Shown here: in pieces, positions 1 through 9,412 of the stretch
How positions within the stretch are numbered: position 1 is the first letter of the stretch
How the letters are laid out: every line of letters starts with the position of its first letter
Assembly: GCA_000934455.1 (NCBI GenBank)
Contig: KN882692.1
Span: forward strand, 66,383-94,951
Direction: 5' to 3'
From: Apostichopus parvimensis
Taxonomy: Eukaryota; Echinodermata; Holothuroidea; Aspidochirotida; Stichopodidae
DNA length: 28,569 nucleotides
Made by a program: the position numbers and the translations under genes
The notes under the pieces: model-generated
Databases searched by the model: none
What the model was told of the DNA's origin: nothing
The model's input: only the letters and a program-made list of their open reading frames with translations

Positions 1-331
1 CTAGGCCTAGCATCATGTAAGTTTCTGTTATTCCATTGCCTGCCCAGCGAATAGTCTAGGCTAGGCTTAGCGTCATGTAAGTTTATGTTATTCCATTGAC
101 AGCCCAGCGAATAACCTAGGCTAGGCCTATGCTCATCATGTAAGTTTCTGTTATTCCATTGACAGCCCAGCGAATAGCCTAGGCTAGGCCTAGCATCATG
201 TAAGTTTATGTTATTCTATTGACTGCCCAGCTAATAGCTATGCCTATCATACAGTAATTGTAAGTTTCTGTTATTCCATTGACTGCCCAGCGAATAGCCT
301 CTATAGGCTAGGCCTAGCATATTGTCTGGAG
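1..331. repeat. 60-bp minisatellite, about 5.4 copies, open at the window edge
   Basis: Five successive units begin near 1, 61, 121, 184 and 249, with a partial sixth from 308. Each carries ATGTAAGTTTCTGTTATTCC, then a GCCCAGCGAATA core, and most end in a CCTAGGCTAGGCCTAG-type junction. Units differ by a few substitutions (TTTCTG versus TTTATG, GACAG versus GACTG) and small indels; the fourth and fifth are the most diverged at their junctions. The array starts at base 1, so its true length is unknown. Nothing suggests coding use. Confidence 0.9.
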
Positions 332-950
332 ATCTAACGCTATGGAAATGGTGAGCAGGATCTCCTACCATAGTTAGGCTGTACAGTTTATAAGTAACAT
401 ATTTCTGTTCATCATAGTGATAGAGAAACTTCAATTCGAAAAGTGCATGAAGGGTTGAAGACATGACTTAAATTGACATAAATAAGGCAAATTTTAGCAC
501 AATCTAACACCCACGGCATCATTTATCCAGTATCACAATTTATGCAAAATATTATTCAAAATCGTTAAATTGCTATACAAGTCCAAAGATGTATAGCACG
601 GTAGCTTATTCACGCAAGACCCATATGTAGTAATCTGATCTGAAAGAATCAAAATTCAGAGTACTTTCAAAACTAGTTACACAACAGTTGGATACGAAAA
701 GTATTGCCGACCACTAAACAAACTAATTTTATTAGATAATTTAACATATTGAACTTCAATAGATACATTAGTAGAACTGACAATACTTCCAAAGTTTAAA
801 ATTGAGGACAGTTATTCTGTGCAGACTATCAAATGATGCTCAATTGCCGATTGAAATATGATTGAGCAACAAACAAAAACCTTTATAAAATTACACTTGG
901 CTTTGTTCCAACCCTTGGTTTGAACTACTGACTGTCAGACCCAGAGATCT
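332..950. other. AT-rich stretch, nothing recognised
   Basis: No long open frame, no recognisable protein motif, no tandem structure and no convincing splice-bounded exon was seen on either strand. It could be intergenic or intronic. Confidence 0.5.
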
Positions 951-1152
951 TCCAAACTGAGCTAGGCTAATACAGAATCAGCAATACACGGGTGTGTTGT
1001 CTACAGAAGTGCTTACATTAGCCCCCTACTTGCACGTATAAATCTGTGCACATCCAAACTGAGCCTAGGCTAATGAATACAGAATCAGCAATACATGTGT
1101 TTTATGTAGCGAAGTGCTGATATTGACTCCCTTAACTACGCATATTCATTTT
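951..1152. repeat. Tandem duplication with about 102-bp period
   Basis: The string TCCAAACTGAG opens both copies, at 951 and 1053. In both it is followed by a CTAGGCTAAT word, ATACAGAATCAGCAATACA, and then GAAGTGCT in a similar place (near 1007 and 1110). Copy two has an extra GAAT and several substitutions, so the duplication is not recent. Both copies contain the CTAGGC word also seen in the minisatellite at the left edge. Confidence 0.8.
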
Positions 1153-2008
1153 TCCACATCAGATTACGTTTCTACAAATTACACTGACATTTACTTTTAT
1201 GTTCTACTGATATCCGGGGATTTTAGTTAAAATCTTCTTTGTTTTCGCGCAACAGGTCTGGGGTATAGGCCTAAGCTGCAGTTGGCTAAGTAACAACAGT
1301 ACAATATGACCGGTGTTGTAGCAATCTTAGTAATATAGTACGCGAATTCGGGATACAAACAGTAAACAGTTTAATTGCTCACAAACCATGAGAGTGAAAT
1401 AGATAGGCCTTTGTCACGCAAAGCTTACTTTGTAATGAAGACCAATTCTTTCGAAGAAAGAGACATCTTGATTTATTTTATAAATTGTACACTAGCCAAA
1501 TGTACGGAACAGAAAAACAACGGGTTGGAATATAGCAGATCGGATTGGCCAGTTTTATAGTACTGCGATCGGCCGAACTTAATCACATGTTGAAGTTCTG
1601 TGATTTACACGCATGAACTGCATGGTCATTGATTTGTGCGTATGTAGGCTTTCTTTTAGAAGTTATTATTATTATTATTTTTTTATAATCAAAAGGATAA
1701 CCCAGTGCAGTCCTTGTTGGGTTAAGAATACATGTAGTGATCAGAAACACAATGCACGGTATATCGGCCACCTAGTTATACCCGAAATTATGTTTAATTT
1801 GTGTTTCCTTTCGATGTCTTCACTCAGGTCATGTTGGTAATCGAGTGGATGTATGCTAGTCTCATAGGCTGGCATGGTAGCCTACTCTCAAATTAAACAC
1901 TACCAAAGGTGGATGGCCTGGGCATGAAAGACAAACATATTGATTCACTCCCAACCACCTGTCCTGATCTTCAGTAATATATTGACGATGTAATCGTGTT
2001 ATCATGTG
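1153..2008. other. Noncoding AT-rich DNA with an (ATT)n microsatellite
   Basis: The stretch holds a short (ATT)n run followed by T's around 1663-1683. A short open frame at 1375-1560 has no recognisable motif and no splice support. No gene can be assigned. Confidence 0.5.
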
Positions 2009-2027
2009 TGGAGGGGGGGGGGGGGTC

Positions 2028-2566
2028 GTCAGGGGCGTATCCAGGATTTTCTAACCCGGGGGGCGCGAATACTATCTAAGCGGAGCGCCACTATCGGTTG
2101 GCGCGCAGCCCCCCACCCCAACCAAATATTTTTTCTGAAAATTCGGGCAATATACTTTGAATTTTTCGGGCACCTACTCAAAGAAAAATAAATTGCAATG
2201 ATGTAGCTAAAGGGAAATGGATGGTTTAAAAAATATCTCCTTGATAATTAAAATAAAGTTCTAAGCTTGGCCGACTAATTCGCCATTACTAATGTAAAAG
2301 AGAAATCGACATAATTGGACCTCCATGCTTTTTTTCCATCTACATAAGACATTTCGTTGTTTACATTAGCATCCCGCGGTATACTGCGCAACTTCCACGG
2401 ACCGTACTGTATACGATGGCATGCGATGTAATAACCGATGCTTGCTTATATGATATTGACATTAACATGCTGAACGCGCGCGGAGCAGCGCGCGGAAAAT
2501 TAAAGTTATATTTTTCGGGCAAGTCGTTACAACCCCCAAATCAAATTGGGCTCCTACGCCTTTGAC
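2028..2566. mobile_element. MITE-like foldback element A
   Basis: The left end reads GTCAGGGGCGTA (2028-2039) and the right end TACGCCTTTGAC (2555-2566). These are inverted copies matching at 10 of 12 bases. The left end continues TCCAGGATTTT and is preceded by a run of more than ten G's. The interior has no transposase frame but contains a GC-rich block at 2071-2109 (CTAAGCGGAGCGCC ... GGTTGGCGCG) that recurs in the neighbouring element at 2715-2753. Non-autonomous DNA transposon is the simplest reading. Target duplications were not identified and the superfamily is unknown. Confidence 0.6.
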
Positions 2567-2664
2567 TACACACATCGACAGTTTTGAGGCTGTTCATCCT
2601 GGAACCGCCATATTTATGCTAACTGATATGATGTGATATCTGCTGTTTGCTTTACAAATTCGAA

Positions 2665-3142
2665 CAGACGCGTAGCGAAGAATTTGCCACGGGAGGTGCG
2701 AAGCATGTAGGCAAACTATCTAAGCGAAGCGCCACAATGAGTTGGCGCGAAGCGTACAAGAAAAGTTTGACCGAAAATGCCTCCCAGATCGCTTGAAATG
2801 ACACTTCCCAGGCCTTGAAAGTTGCATCTATAAGCATTTTCTATTTTGAAATTACTAGCGATATCATAACAAAATATGCTCGGGGGGGAGCGGTCGCCCC
2901 TTCCCAAAATGCGTCATGTTCCCCGACGACTCGGTCGAGTTCGAGACCAGCCACAGTTGGTTTCATAGCACAATTGTTTAAGGCGTCCATGCACACACAT
3001 GCGTTATGATAGACCATATATAGTAAGCTATATATATAGATACATTAGTGAGAGAGGAAAATGGAAACGTCAAAAATGGAGTTGTCGGTGTAAGGGGTAG
3101 GGTGAGGCACACGCCCCTTCCGAAATCCTCGATCCGTCACTG
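2665..3142. mobile_element. MITE-like foldback element B, relative of A
   Basis: The left end (2665-2685, CAGACGCGTAGCGAAGAATTT) is similar to the reverse complement of the right end (3123-3142, CAGTGACGGATCGAGGATTT on the minus strand). Both resemble the GGGGCGTATCCAGGATTTT end of element A. The block 2715-2753 (ACTATCTAAGCGAAGCGCC ... GTTGGCGCGAAGC) matches element A's 2071-2109 at roughly 33 of 39 positions. A short G run (2881-2887) precedes a GCGGTCGCCCC word. No coding frame fits. Boundaries are approximate; it could be two nested fragments rather than one element. Confidence 0.45.
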
Positions 3143-3182
3143 GCTACCCGGCCATGTGTATATAATAGGGATCAGCGCTGTA

Positions 3183-3353
3183 ATGATGTCACTGTTCCTC
3201 TTTCTCTTCCCGGTGTCTTGACGTTTTTCTTTTACTCCCTCCTTTTCTCCTTTTTCTCTCTTTCTTCTTTTTCTTTTCCCTTCCTTCCTCTCCTCTTCCT
3301 CTTTTTTCCCCGCGCGCCCCCGACGCCCCCCCCCCCCTGGATACGCGCCTGGT
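3183..3353. repeat. Long polypyrimidine tract ending in a foldback-element terminus
   Basis: From about 3195 to 3338 the plus strand is almost entirely C and T, ending in a run of C's. It is followed directly by CTGGATACGCGCCTGG (3338-3353). Reverse-complemented, this is CCAGGCGCGTATCCAG, another copy of the GCGTATCCAGG terminus seen at 2034-2045. The minus strand therefore reads element terminus, G run, then a long purine tract. The tract may be the expanded interior of a third, rearranged element. Lysine/arginine-rich frames read across it are compositional artefacts. Confidence 0.7.
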
Positions 3354-3639
3354 CGTTATGCGAAGTACGGGTCCTTTTGCAAGGATATTATCGTTTGATC
3401 TATGTATATATGCATTGTAATGATGCATGTGTTCTTCTGTAGACCTATAGAACGTCAGACACATGTTATATCTAATGAAACGTATCCCCTTATTTCCACA
3501 GTTAGACTTCAGTGTCCGATTCAATTGGTGGTTAAAGACCCCCCCCCCCCGCCCTCATTGTATTTCAATTTGTCATCGGGTTTTCTTAGAACACCATCTT
3601 AGGAGCGCAATCATAGTATCATAGTACGTAGTAGTTTTA
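3354..3639. other. Noncoding, with a poly-C run
   Basis: Apart from a C run near 3540-3550 this stretch shows no repeat, RNA gene or protein motif I can recognise. Confidence 0.4.
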
Positions 3640-3870
3640 GGGTTGTTGTGGCCTAGTAGGATCCCGCACCATGTCTCCCTTGTTGTCGTTAACGAACCCG
3701 GGGAGGATGCAAGGAGGGCCGGTTGGTCAGAGGTCGGCCCAGGGGTCGGTCCTAGGTGGCTTGCGCGAATCCTTGCCTATGTCCAGAGGGCAAAAACACT
3801 CTCTGCGACCGGCATGCGTGCAGCCCATGTCCACTAAATACGTCGGTGGCTCAAAGAGTCGCTGAACTCT
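3640..3870. other. GC-rich island with short overlapping frames, unassigned
   Basis: This stretch is markedly richer in G+C and CpG than the surrounding AT-rich DNA. Two plus-strand frames stay open for just over 60 codons: 3643-3837 and 3671-3865. One of them could begin at the ATG in CACCATGTCTCCC (3668-3680). I recognise no domain in either translation. It might be a CpG-island fragment, a scrap of a GC-rich transposon coding region, or an old exon. I cannot choose between these, and two overlapping open frames in GC-rich DNA are expected by chance because stop codons are AT-rich. Confidence 0.35.
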
Positions 3871-4311
3871 CTTAAAAATATACATACGGAAGCTTACAAT
3901 TGCCATCTTAATATTTAATATATTTAGGAAACTATTACTTAACTAGCGCCATCTCTTTTACATAAAGAAGGAAATCCTGTGTTGCAATCCTGATTGGTAG
4001 GTAATATTGTTTTCATTATCAAACAGTGAAGATTGAAAATTAGTAATATGACGTAAATTAAAATACTTTCAATAGGTCCTAATTCATCAATAAAAGTGTA
4101 ATAGTTTGTAGTTGGAAACTCTCTCTTTGGGTTAAAGGAGAAATAAACCCTAGCCTTTTCGGCCTATAGAATACCGTTTTGCAGTACGCTCTTTTCGGCA
4201 GAAGCAACACGAATGCTTGAAAACATTTCATTAAACCTTTAAAATCTATTTAATTGTCACCCATGGCATTCACCATTTTGCTTGAATTGCGACAGTTGGG
4301 GCTAGTTTCGT
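3871..4311. other. AT-rich stretch, nothing recognised
   Basis: Low-complexity AT-rich sequence without a supported frame, repeat or RNA. Confidence 0.45.
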
Positions 4312-4850
4312 GACGTTAGCGAGCCACATATCGCATTTCAACACATTGAAACCTTCGGAGCCTAACATTATTTACGCGCCGTTAACGACAACTAAAGCAA
4401 TATCTTGACTATGGACTATGGGTTTTGAAAAAAAGATAAAATGGATGCAGTTGGACTTGACTGCTATCAATTGGAGCCTGCATACACAGTGCAGGAATTC
4501 TAGCCTGAATACACAGTGCAGGACTGAGACAACGTGACTTAGAGATTGCTTAACAGACTTAAGTACTCTGATGCTATTATTGTAAACACTCACGTCTGTG
4601 ACGGAGGAACAAGCTTGGTTATTTTTGTGCCTTTTGTACGTTCTCTTTTTTCTGGAAACCTTTTCCCGTCAGGAATAACGTAATACGTTTTTCCCTTCCC
4701 TGCTCCTTCCTCCCCTCTCTCCTGTTTACACAACCGTGCTTGGCACTCCGGCATTTTGCATCAAATTCCGAACAATCTCCAAGATCAAGTGTACAATTCA
4801 TACGCAGGTAGGGAAATTGTTTAACTTATGATGTGGCTCGCTGACGTCAT
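4312..4850. mobile_element. MITE-like element C with 19-bp terminal inverted repeats
   Basis: TGACGTTAGCGAGCCACAT begins about 4311. Its near-exact inverse ATGTGGCTCGCTGACGTCA ends at 4849, with one mismatch in 19. Just outside, a GTTTC word sits on the left and its inverse GAAAC on the right, so the repeat may extend as a weaker outer arm. The body of about 540 bp has no transposase and includes the local duplication at 4475-4523. A non-autonomous DNA transposon is likely. The right terminus happens to contain TGACGTCA, identical to a CRE/CREB site. No target-site duplication was pinned down. Confidence 0.6.
4475..4523. repeat. 22-bp direct repeat with hairpin potential
   Basis: AGCCTGCATACACAGTGCAG occurs at 4475 and, with one change (GAATAC for GCATAC), again at 4502, 27 bp apart. 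The first copy also folds on itself as CCTGCA ... TGCAGG. It lies inside element C. Confidence 0.85.
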
Positions 4851-5624
4851 TTTTGAAACACCCTTTTTACATAATGGCCACCAACACAGTATATGTGAAC
4901 AATTCATTAGAAAATCACTGGAAATTCGGGGAAATATAGTGTTGACTTGTTATTTCACAGAGAATGTAAGAATATAAGTCTCTACTATGAGGTCACTGGA
5001 AACCCCAGGGTTGATTTTTCCTGTAATACCATGTCACAGTGACGTGCGTGTGTGTGTTATTGCGTAGTGCTAATAAACAATAATTCCATTTGGGTTTGTT
5101 TCCACCGACATTTAATAAGCACTGTTTATTAAAACAAATATGTGTACCATTGGTTTTAACATGTGAATGACAGTAAAATGGAAAAGGAATAAATTGCAAA
5201 GTTTAATCTGGTCAAAAAGGCTACATAGCCATTACAACAAAAATACGGTAGAGTTTTTACTAATATTTCATTTAAGTAATCTTCGGTTAGGATAAACATT
5301 AATGTACACATGGGCGGTGACGGCGAAGAGGGCGGGGAGGAAGAGGAGTGAGGTGAAAGTTTCAAACATTCGCTCCTGCACCCACTCTTCCCTACATACT
5401 CCCCTTTCCCCCTCCGATGAAATCCTGAAAGAGTGGTATTGCCAGGCAGCCCCTTCCCAAAGAAGTCAGCTTTCCCCTATTCCTTTGGCTGGCACTATTT
5501 CTCTAGTTTTGTGTACTCTTCCGACCTAGAAACTTATTTATTTGTCTACTTTATTCTTTATATAGGTCTGCTTTTGCTAACCCTCAGGACTTTTCATGCT
5601 TAGCAAGAGAGATGGAGATTTTAG
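4851..5624. other. Noncoding, nothing recognised
   Basis: Several short open frames occur on both strands, but none shows a family motif or convincing splice context. A small CACAGTGACGTGCG palindrome-like word (5034-5047) and short GT repeats (5048-5058) are present. Confidence 0.4.
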
Positions 5625-5670
5625 GCTGGGATTGGGGGTCTTGATGGGGAGAGGAGGAGGGGGGGGGGAT
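5625..5670 (+). other. G-rich tract with G-quadruplex potential
   Basis: Four or more G runs are clustered within about 42 bases: GGG (5628), GGGGG (5634), GGGG (5646) and a long G run near 5659-5668, with loops of at most about ten bases. This satisfies a relaxed quadruplex pattern on the plus strand. Function is unknown. Confidence 0.5.
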
Positions 5671-6588
5671 GCTCGTACACTCCATAGATGACATTTGATT
5701 AAAAAAAATCAAACAAGCTAGCTCCAATGAAAAGTGTTTTATTTTGGTTTTGTTATTTCCCAAACAAGAAAGTATCCCTTTGCTGAGAAATTAAGACAAC
5801 ACTAGAAGTGGCCGTTTTGTTGCAAAAGTAGCCTAAATAAAGAAAACAAAGCAAGCAATTAAAAAATGTCTTTTTGTCGAAATTTTTGGAACATTCCAAT
5901 TTGTGCTACAAAATGCACAGAAGACTCATTTTACAAGGGCGTTTGAGGTTATCTTGAAGTTTGCCGCCCCATCACCCACCCCCTCACTCTCCCCCTTCCC
6001 CTTCCCCCTTTCCCCTCCCCCTTCTCCTTCCCATAAATTTGTGGATGAAGACGTTAATCATTTCGACTGACCCTAAAGCTGTTAGGGTGGAGTAGGGAAG
6101 TGGATTCGTATCCCTGAAATAAAAGCACGAACAGAAATAATGTTATTATTGCATGTGTCATGAAGCCGTGATGTTTATTCCGGTGTTAGCTAGAAACTCA
6201 TTGGTGACCTATCACTAACAGGAGGATTAATAAAACGGTTGCTACATGTGGTTTAACATAAGGGCGTTTGAGGATGTATATTCTCGCAATCTTTTGTATC
6301 GAACTTGGATTAAAACAAAGGAGAGTCAGTGCCAATAGCAGCGGATTAAGTAAAACAAATCAATGTTGTTTTCTTTGACGGTAAGAGTCAAAGGTTACGT
6401 CATATGTGGCCTCGTTCACATTTGAGAACGCAAAAAGGATCAGATCCATGTTTTCCATGAAGAGGTAAGCAAGCTGACGCCAGATACGTCCAAGTTTGAT
6501 CAACGAGGAGCGACAGAGCAGTACGTGATCACGAAATGTTCACAGCCAAAAACAATATGCCAATATGCGGAAGTGGCGAGGTCAAGTA
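5671..6588. other. Noncoding, with a C/T-rich tract
   Basis: A polypyrimidine stretch of about 65 bases lies at 5966-6031 (runs of CCCC alternating with TT). The rest shows no supported gene. A GAG|GTAAGC donor-like word near 6461-6469 lacks a paired acceptor or a clear reading frame. Confidence 0.45.
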
Positions 6589-6604
6589 ACCAGAGATCTC
6601 TGGT
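6589..6604. repeat. Perfect 16-bp palindrome
   Basis: ACCAGAGATCTCTGGT reads identically on both strands. Just upstream is a small duplication, CAATATGCCAATATGC (6553-6568). It may be a protein-binding dyad or chance. Confidence 0.8.
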
Positions 6605-7017
6605 CGCCTGATACCCCGAGCGTCCACACATATACTAGAATAGATCTCTATCCACGAAATATTACATCCATGTTTGTTTACGATCGACGACAGCGAGTTA
6701 AAGCGTTTGCGTTGATTTCGATGAAAGATTCGTTCCATTGTAAATAACCTCAATCATTATGTTACTATATCCAAAATGTTAGTACTCCAAATTTAAAACT
6801 AAGGGTTCGTAGCAGCTAAGCATAATCTGCAACCTTGTTAACCAAAGATATATTATTTGGATAATTATACATTACTAAGTTTATGTGGTGACTCCGGTAT
6901 GAGAGAACCACAAGAAAATACAATAACACTGAGGTAGCTGGTTTGAGCACACGTCTATTCAATAGGATAACTGTAAGGCAAGTGGCTGAGATATATACAA
7001 GAATGAATGAAGCCTGG
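6605..7017. other. Noncoding, nothing recognised
   Basis: Overlapping short frames on both strands between 6529 and 6753 show no family resemblance. No other structure was seen. Confidence 0.4.
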
Positions 7018-7085
7018 TGACGTATATCACCATAGCGTAGGCTGGGAGGTTCAGCCGTTTGGTGTGATGATGAACAATTAATATG
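7018..7085. repeat. Diverged interspersed repeat, copy 1
   Basis: This segment (ATCACCATAGCG ... GGTTCAGCCGTTTGGTGTGA) aligns by eye at roughly 65-70% with 9343-9412 (ATCACCAACATA ... GTTTCAGCAATTGGTGTCAT). It probably belongs to an old repeat family of unknown class. Confidence 0.35.
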
Positions 7086-8778
7086 AAACTATAATCTACT
7101 ACAGTTTACAACTATTGGAAGCTTTGTTTTTGGTCTTGTTCAAGGGAAATGAAAATATACACTTTGCCTTCACACATAATATATAGCAGAACTGACCTGT
7201 TGAGATTTCCGTATTGTTTATGATCATCGATCTCAGAATTGAGAGGTTATTAATTAATCTGTTTTATTGTAATATACACGGGAATACTTCTGATCTTGCT
7301 TCCTTTTTTATTGGTATTTGTTTATAATCGTTATTATAAGCTGAAATGTTATACTCTATTTTATGATTCTTTGTTTTATTTGATTCCAGTCTAGGTGATT
7401 TTCTGCCGCCCTCATCTATACCTATTGGACCATCTTTATCCGCACTGAAATCTCAAGGTGTTAAAGGTGCATTATTCTATTCCTATTCACCAAGTAGTTT
7501 ATATTTGGAGATTTTAACTACTGGAAGAGAAGGCATCCGGTGATATTTACTATTAGTAGATAAGTTGCATAAATGCGTGACGTATATAACTGTACGACAA
7601 AGGATAGGGTCAACTGGATTACAGAATATGGAACGTTAAACACGGGTAATACATAAGCGTAACTAAATGCATTGAGACAGACTAACAAAAATTGATAATC
7701 AGCGAAGAATATTAGTTGAGGTTCAGTAAGCGTGGTACAATATTGTGTTTACACATGTCATCATTCCCCGCGTATATAAGTAAGTTCAGTATTAAATAGA
7801 ATCATAAAAACACAAAATTAATATAATATATAATATTTACAAAATATAACTTTGAAATTTGATCGTAATAAATGGATTGGGGTGTTATTATGACCTATTT
7901 ATTAAGCCAGTGATTTTTGTCAGTAACTGACATCCTCTTGATGTCTTACCCCACTGGCCTTCCTACCTCCCCAAGTAATAAAATACGAACAAGTTTCCAA
8001 AACTAGTTTGAGACTAGTTGTGCAAATGAGATGGAAACAACATTAATTCACAATGTTAGTCATTGAAAAAATGTTCGGACAAACCTGGATAAAAGTTACC
8101 ATGTAATGAACACATATTGTCAGCAGGCTTCAATGAAATTTAGTAAATATAGAATGACGAGTAACACTTTAATATTACAGAGATATATTGACTGGATTAA
8201 CATAATCAATAATCTCATCTGGCTTGTTAGGAATGAATTAATCTTTCTACTCAGCTTAATGTATAGTATGATACCTAAAGAAGTTAGGAGTCATTCGATG
8301 AACATGTTCAAGTGATATACTTCTATTACATAATATTCTAATAATAGAGTACAAATCGTTTGTATTTTGTCAATATACCGAGAAGTTACAGAAGGCAATA
8401 TAAAGTCAATATATATTTGCAAACATCCAGTTTGTGGCTTAACATGATCTAGTGAATAAATATTAAAACAATTGCTGAGGGTGGATTACAGTTATATAGT
8501 AAAGAAATGTCGTTAAACATATAATGGGTGGATTAAAGTGATGTCTTTAGCTAGATTAATATTTTTGACATACTATGCATGACTTAAAGTGACAGAGTAA
8601 ACAAATATCACTTAACATACACTCTGTGAATTAAAGTGATATAGAATCTCGTTCTAACCATACATGTCTTTGCTCTTTTACATTGTTTATAATGTATCAG
8701 TCAGTTTGCCCGAGTTAATTTACTTGCATATTAAATAATCCAAATGATATTTTAATGCAAGATAGAATACCTATGTAA
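7086..8778. other. AT-rich noncoding DNA
   Basis: The stretch is very AT-rich, with 7800-7860 nearly all A and T. A 69-codon frame at 8106-8315 has no recognisable motif. No tandem repeat, RNA gene or transposon end was seen. Confidence 0.45.
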
Positions 8779-9009
8779 CTTACCGTTTATGAAAAATGGT
8801 TTCCTTCTTAAAGGAGTTACAAATATTTTATTATTTATTATATTCCTTTCAACATTTACTTCGTTTTTGGTTCCCACTTTTTTAGTCAAATCTAAAATTG
8901 TAATCAAATTATACTTATTACCACCAAGTTTGTAAAATGCAGGTTTATGTCCACAATTATGTAGACATAGTGCATTGTTTGATCCAATAAGTGATAATTT
9001 TACAAGCAA
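8779..9009 (-). CDS. Weak candidate exon, unidentified
   Basis: Read on the minus strand, a frame stays open from about 9009 down to a good splice-donor-like sequence, ACG|GTAAGTTAC, at about 8786-8775. That would give an exon body of roughly 220 bases. The translation has varied composition (for example HNCGHKPAFYKLGGNKY and TPLRRKPFFINGK) and does not look like simple repeat, but I recognise no domain. The frame runs past the donor to 8752 in the same phase, as would also happen by chance. A convincing acceptor was not found at the upstream edge. Chance open frame is at least as likely as a real exon. Confidence 0.2.
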
Positions 9010-9342
9010 ACGATAAACATACGATATTTAATAAATCATCTAAGAACTATTGTTAACATAGGTTTCTCTTCATTGATTTCCGCTACATTACAAATCTTAT
9101 CTCGCATAGAGATAAAGAAAAATAGGTGATTGTAATGCTATCCCCGTCTATGTTTATATCATAGCATAATTAAGCCCATACTTTGTATTATTGTTTCTTA
9201 TTTAGTTTCTACAGTAGCTTGGATCATGGTAGATGGATACATCGTATACACAGGTTACTGTAGCCAACCACAAGTTGGATTCTACCGTCGTCTCTGATTG
9301 TACTCTCTGTCACTGGAAAGACAAATGAGTGTCAAGATAGAT
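9010..9342. other. Noncoding, nothing recognised
   Basis: No supported frame, RNA or repeat was seen. Confidence 0.4.
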
Positions 9343-9412
9343 GGCGTCATCACCAACATAACTAAGGACTGAAAGTTTCAGCAATTGGTGTCATGATTGT
9401 TAATAGTCTCAA
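9343..9412. repeat. Diverged interspersed repeat, copy 2
   Basis: Partner of the segment at 7018-7085 in the same orientation, sharing ATCACCA, a TTCAGC word and TTGGTGT-ATGAT at matching spacing. Confidence 0.35.

Noticed and set aside
2937-2952. 16-base match to a stretch of the human Alu consensus (GAGTTCGAGACCAGCC)
   Set aside because: The flanks do not match Alu, the word overlaps a generic polymerase III B-box pattern, and one 16-mer does not support contamination or a SINE.
3189-3524. 111-codon minus-strand frame rich in Lys, Arg and Glu
   Set aside because: It is the translation of a homopurine tract plus a foldback-element end, with no protein-like variety and no family motif.
6529-6753. 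Overlapping open frames on both strands near a palindrome
   Set aside because: Neither translation shows a recognisable domain, and opposite-strand open frames in the same place are typical chance pairs.
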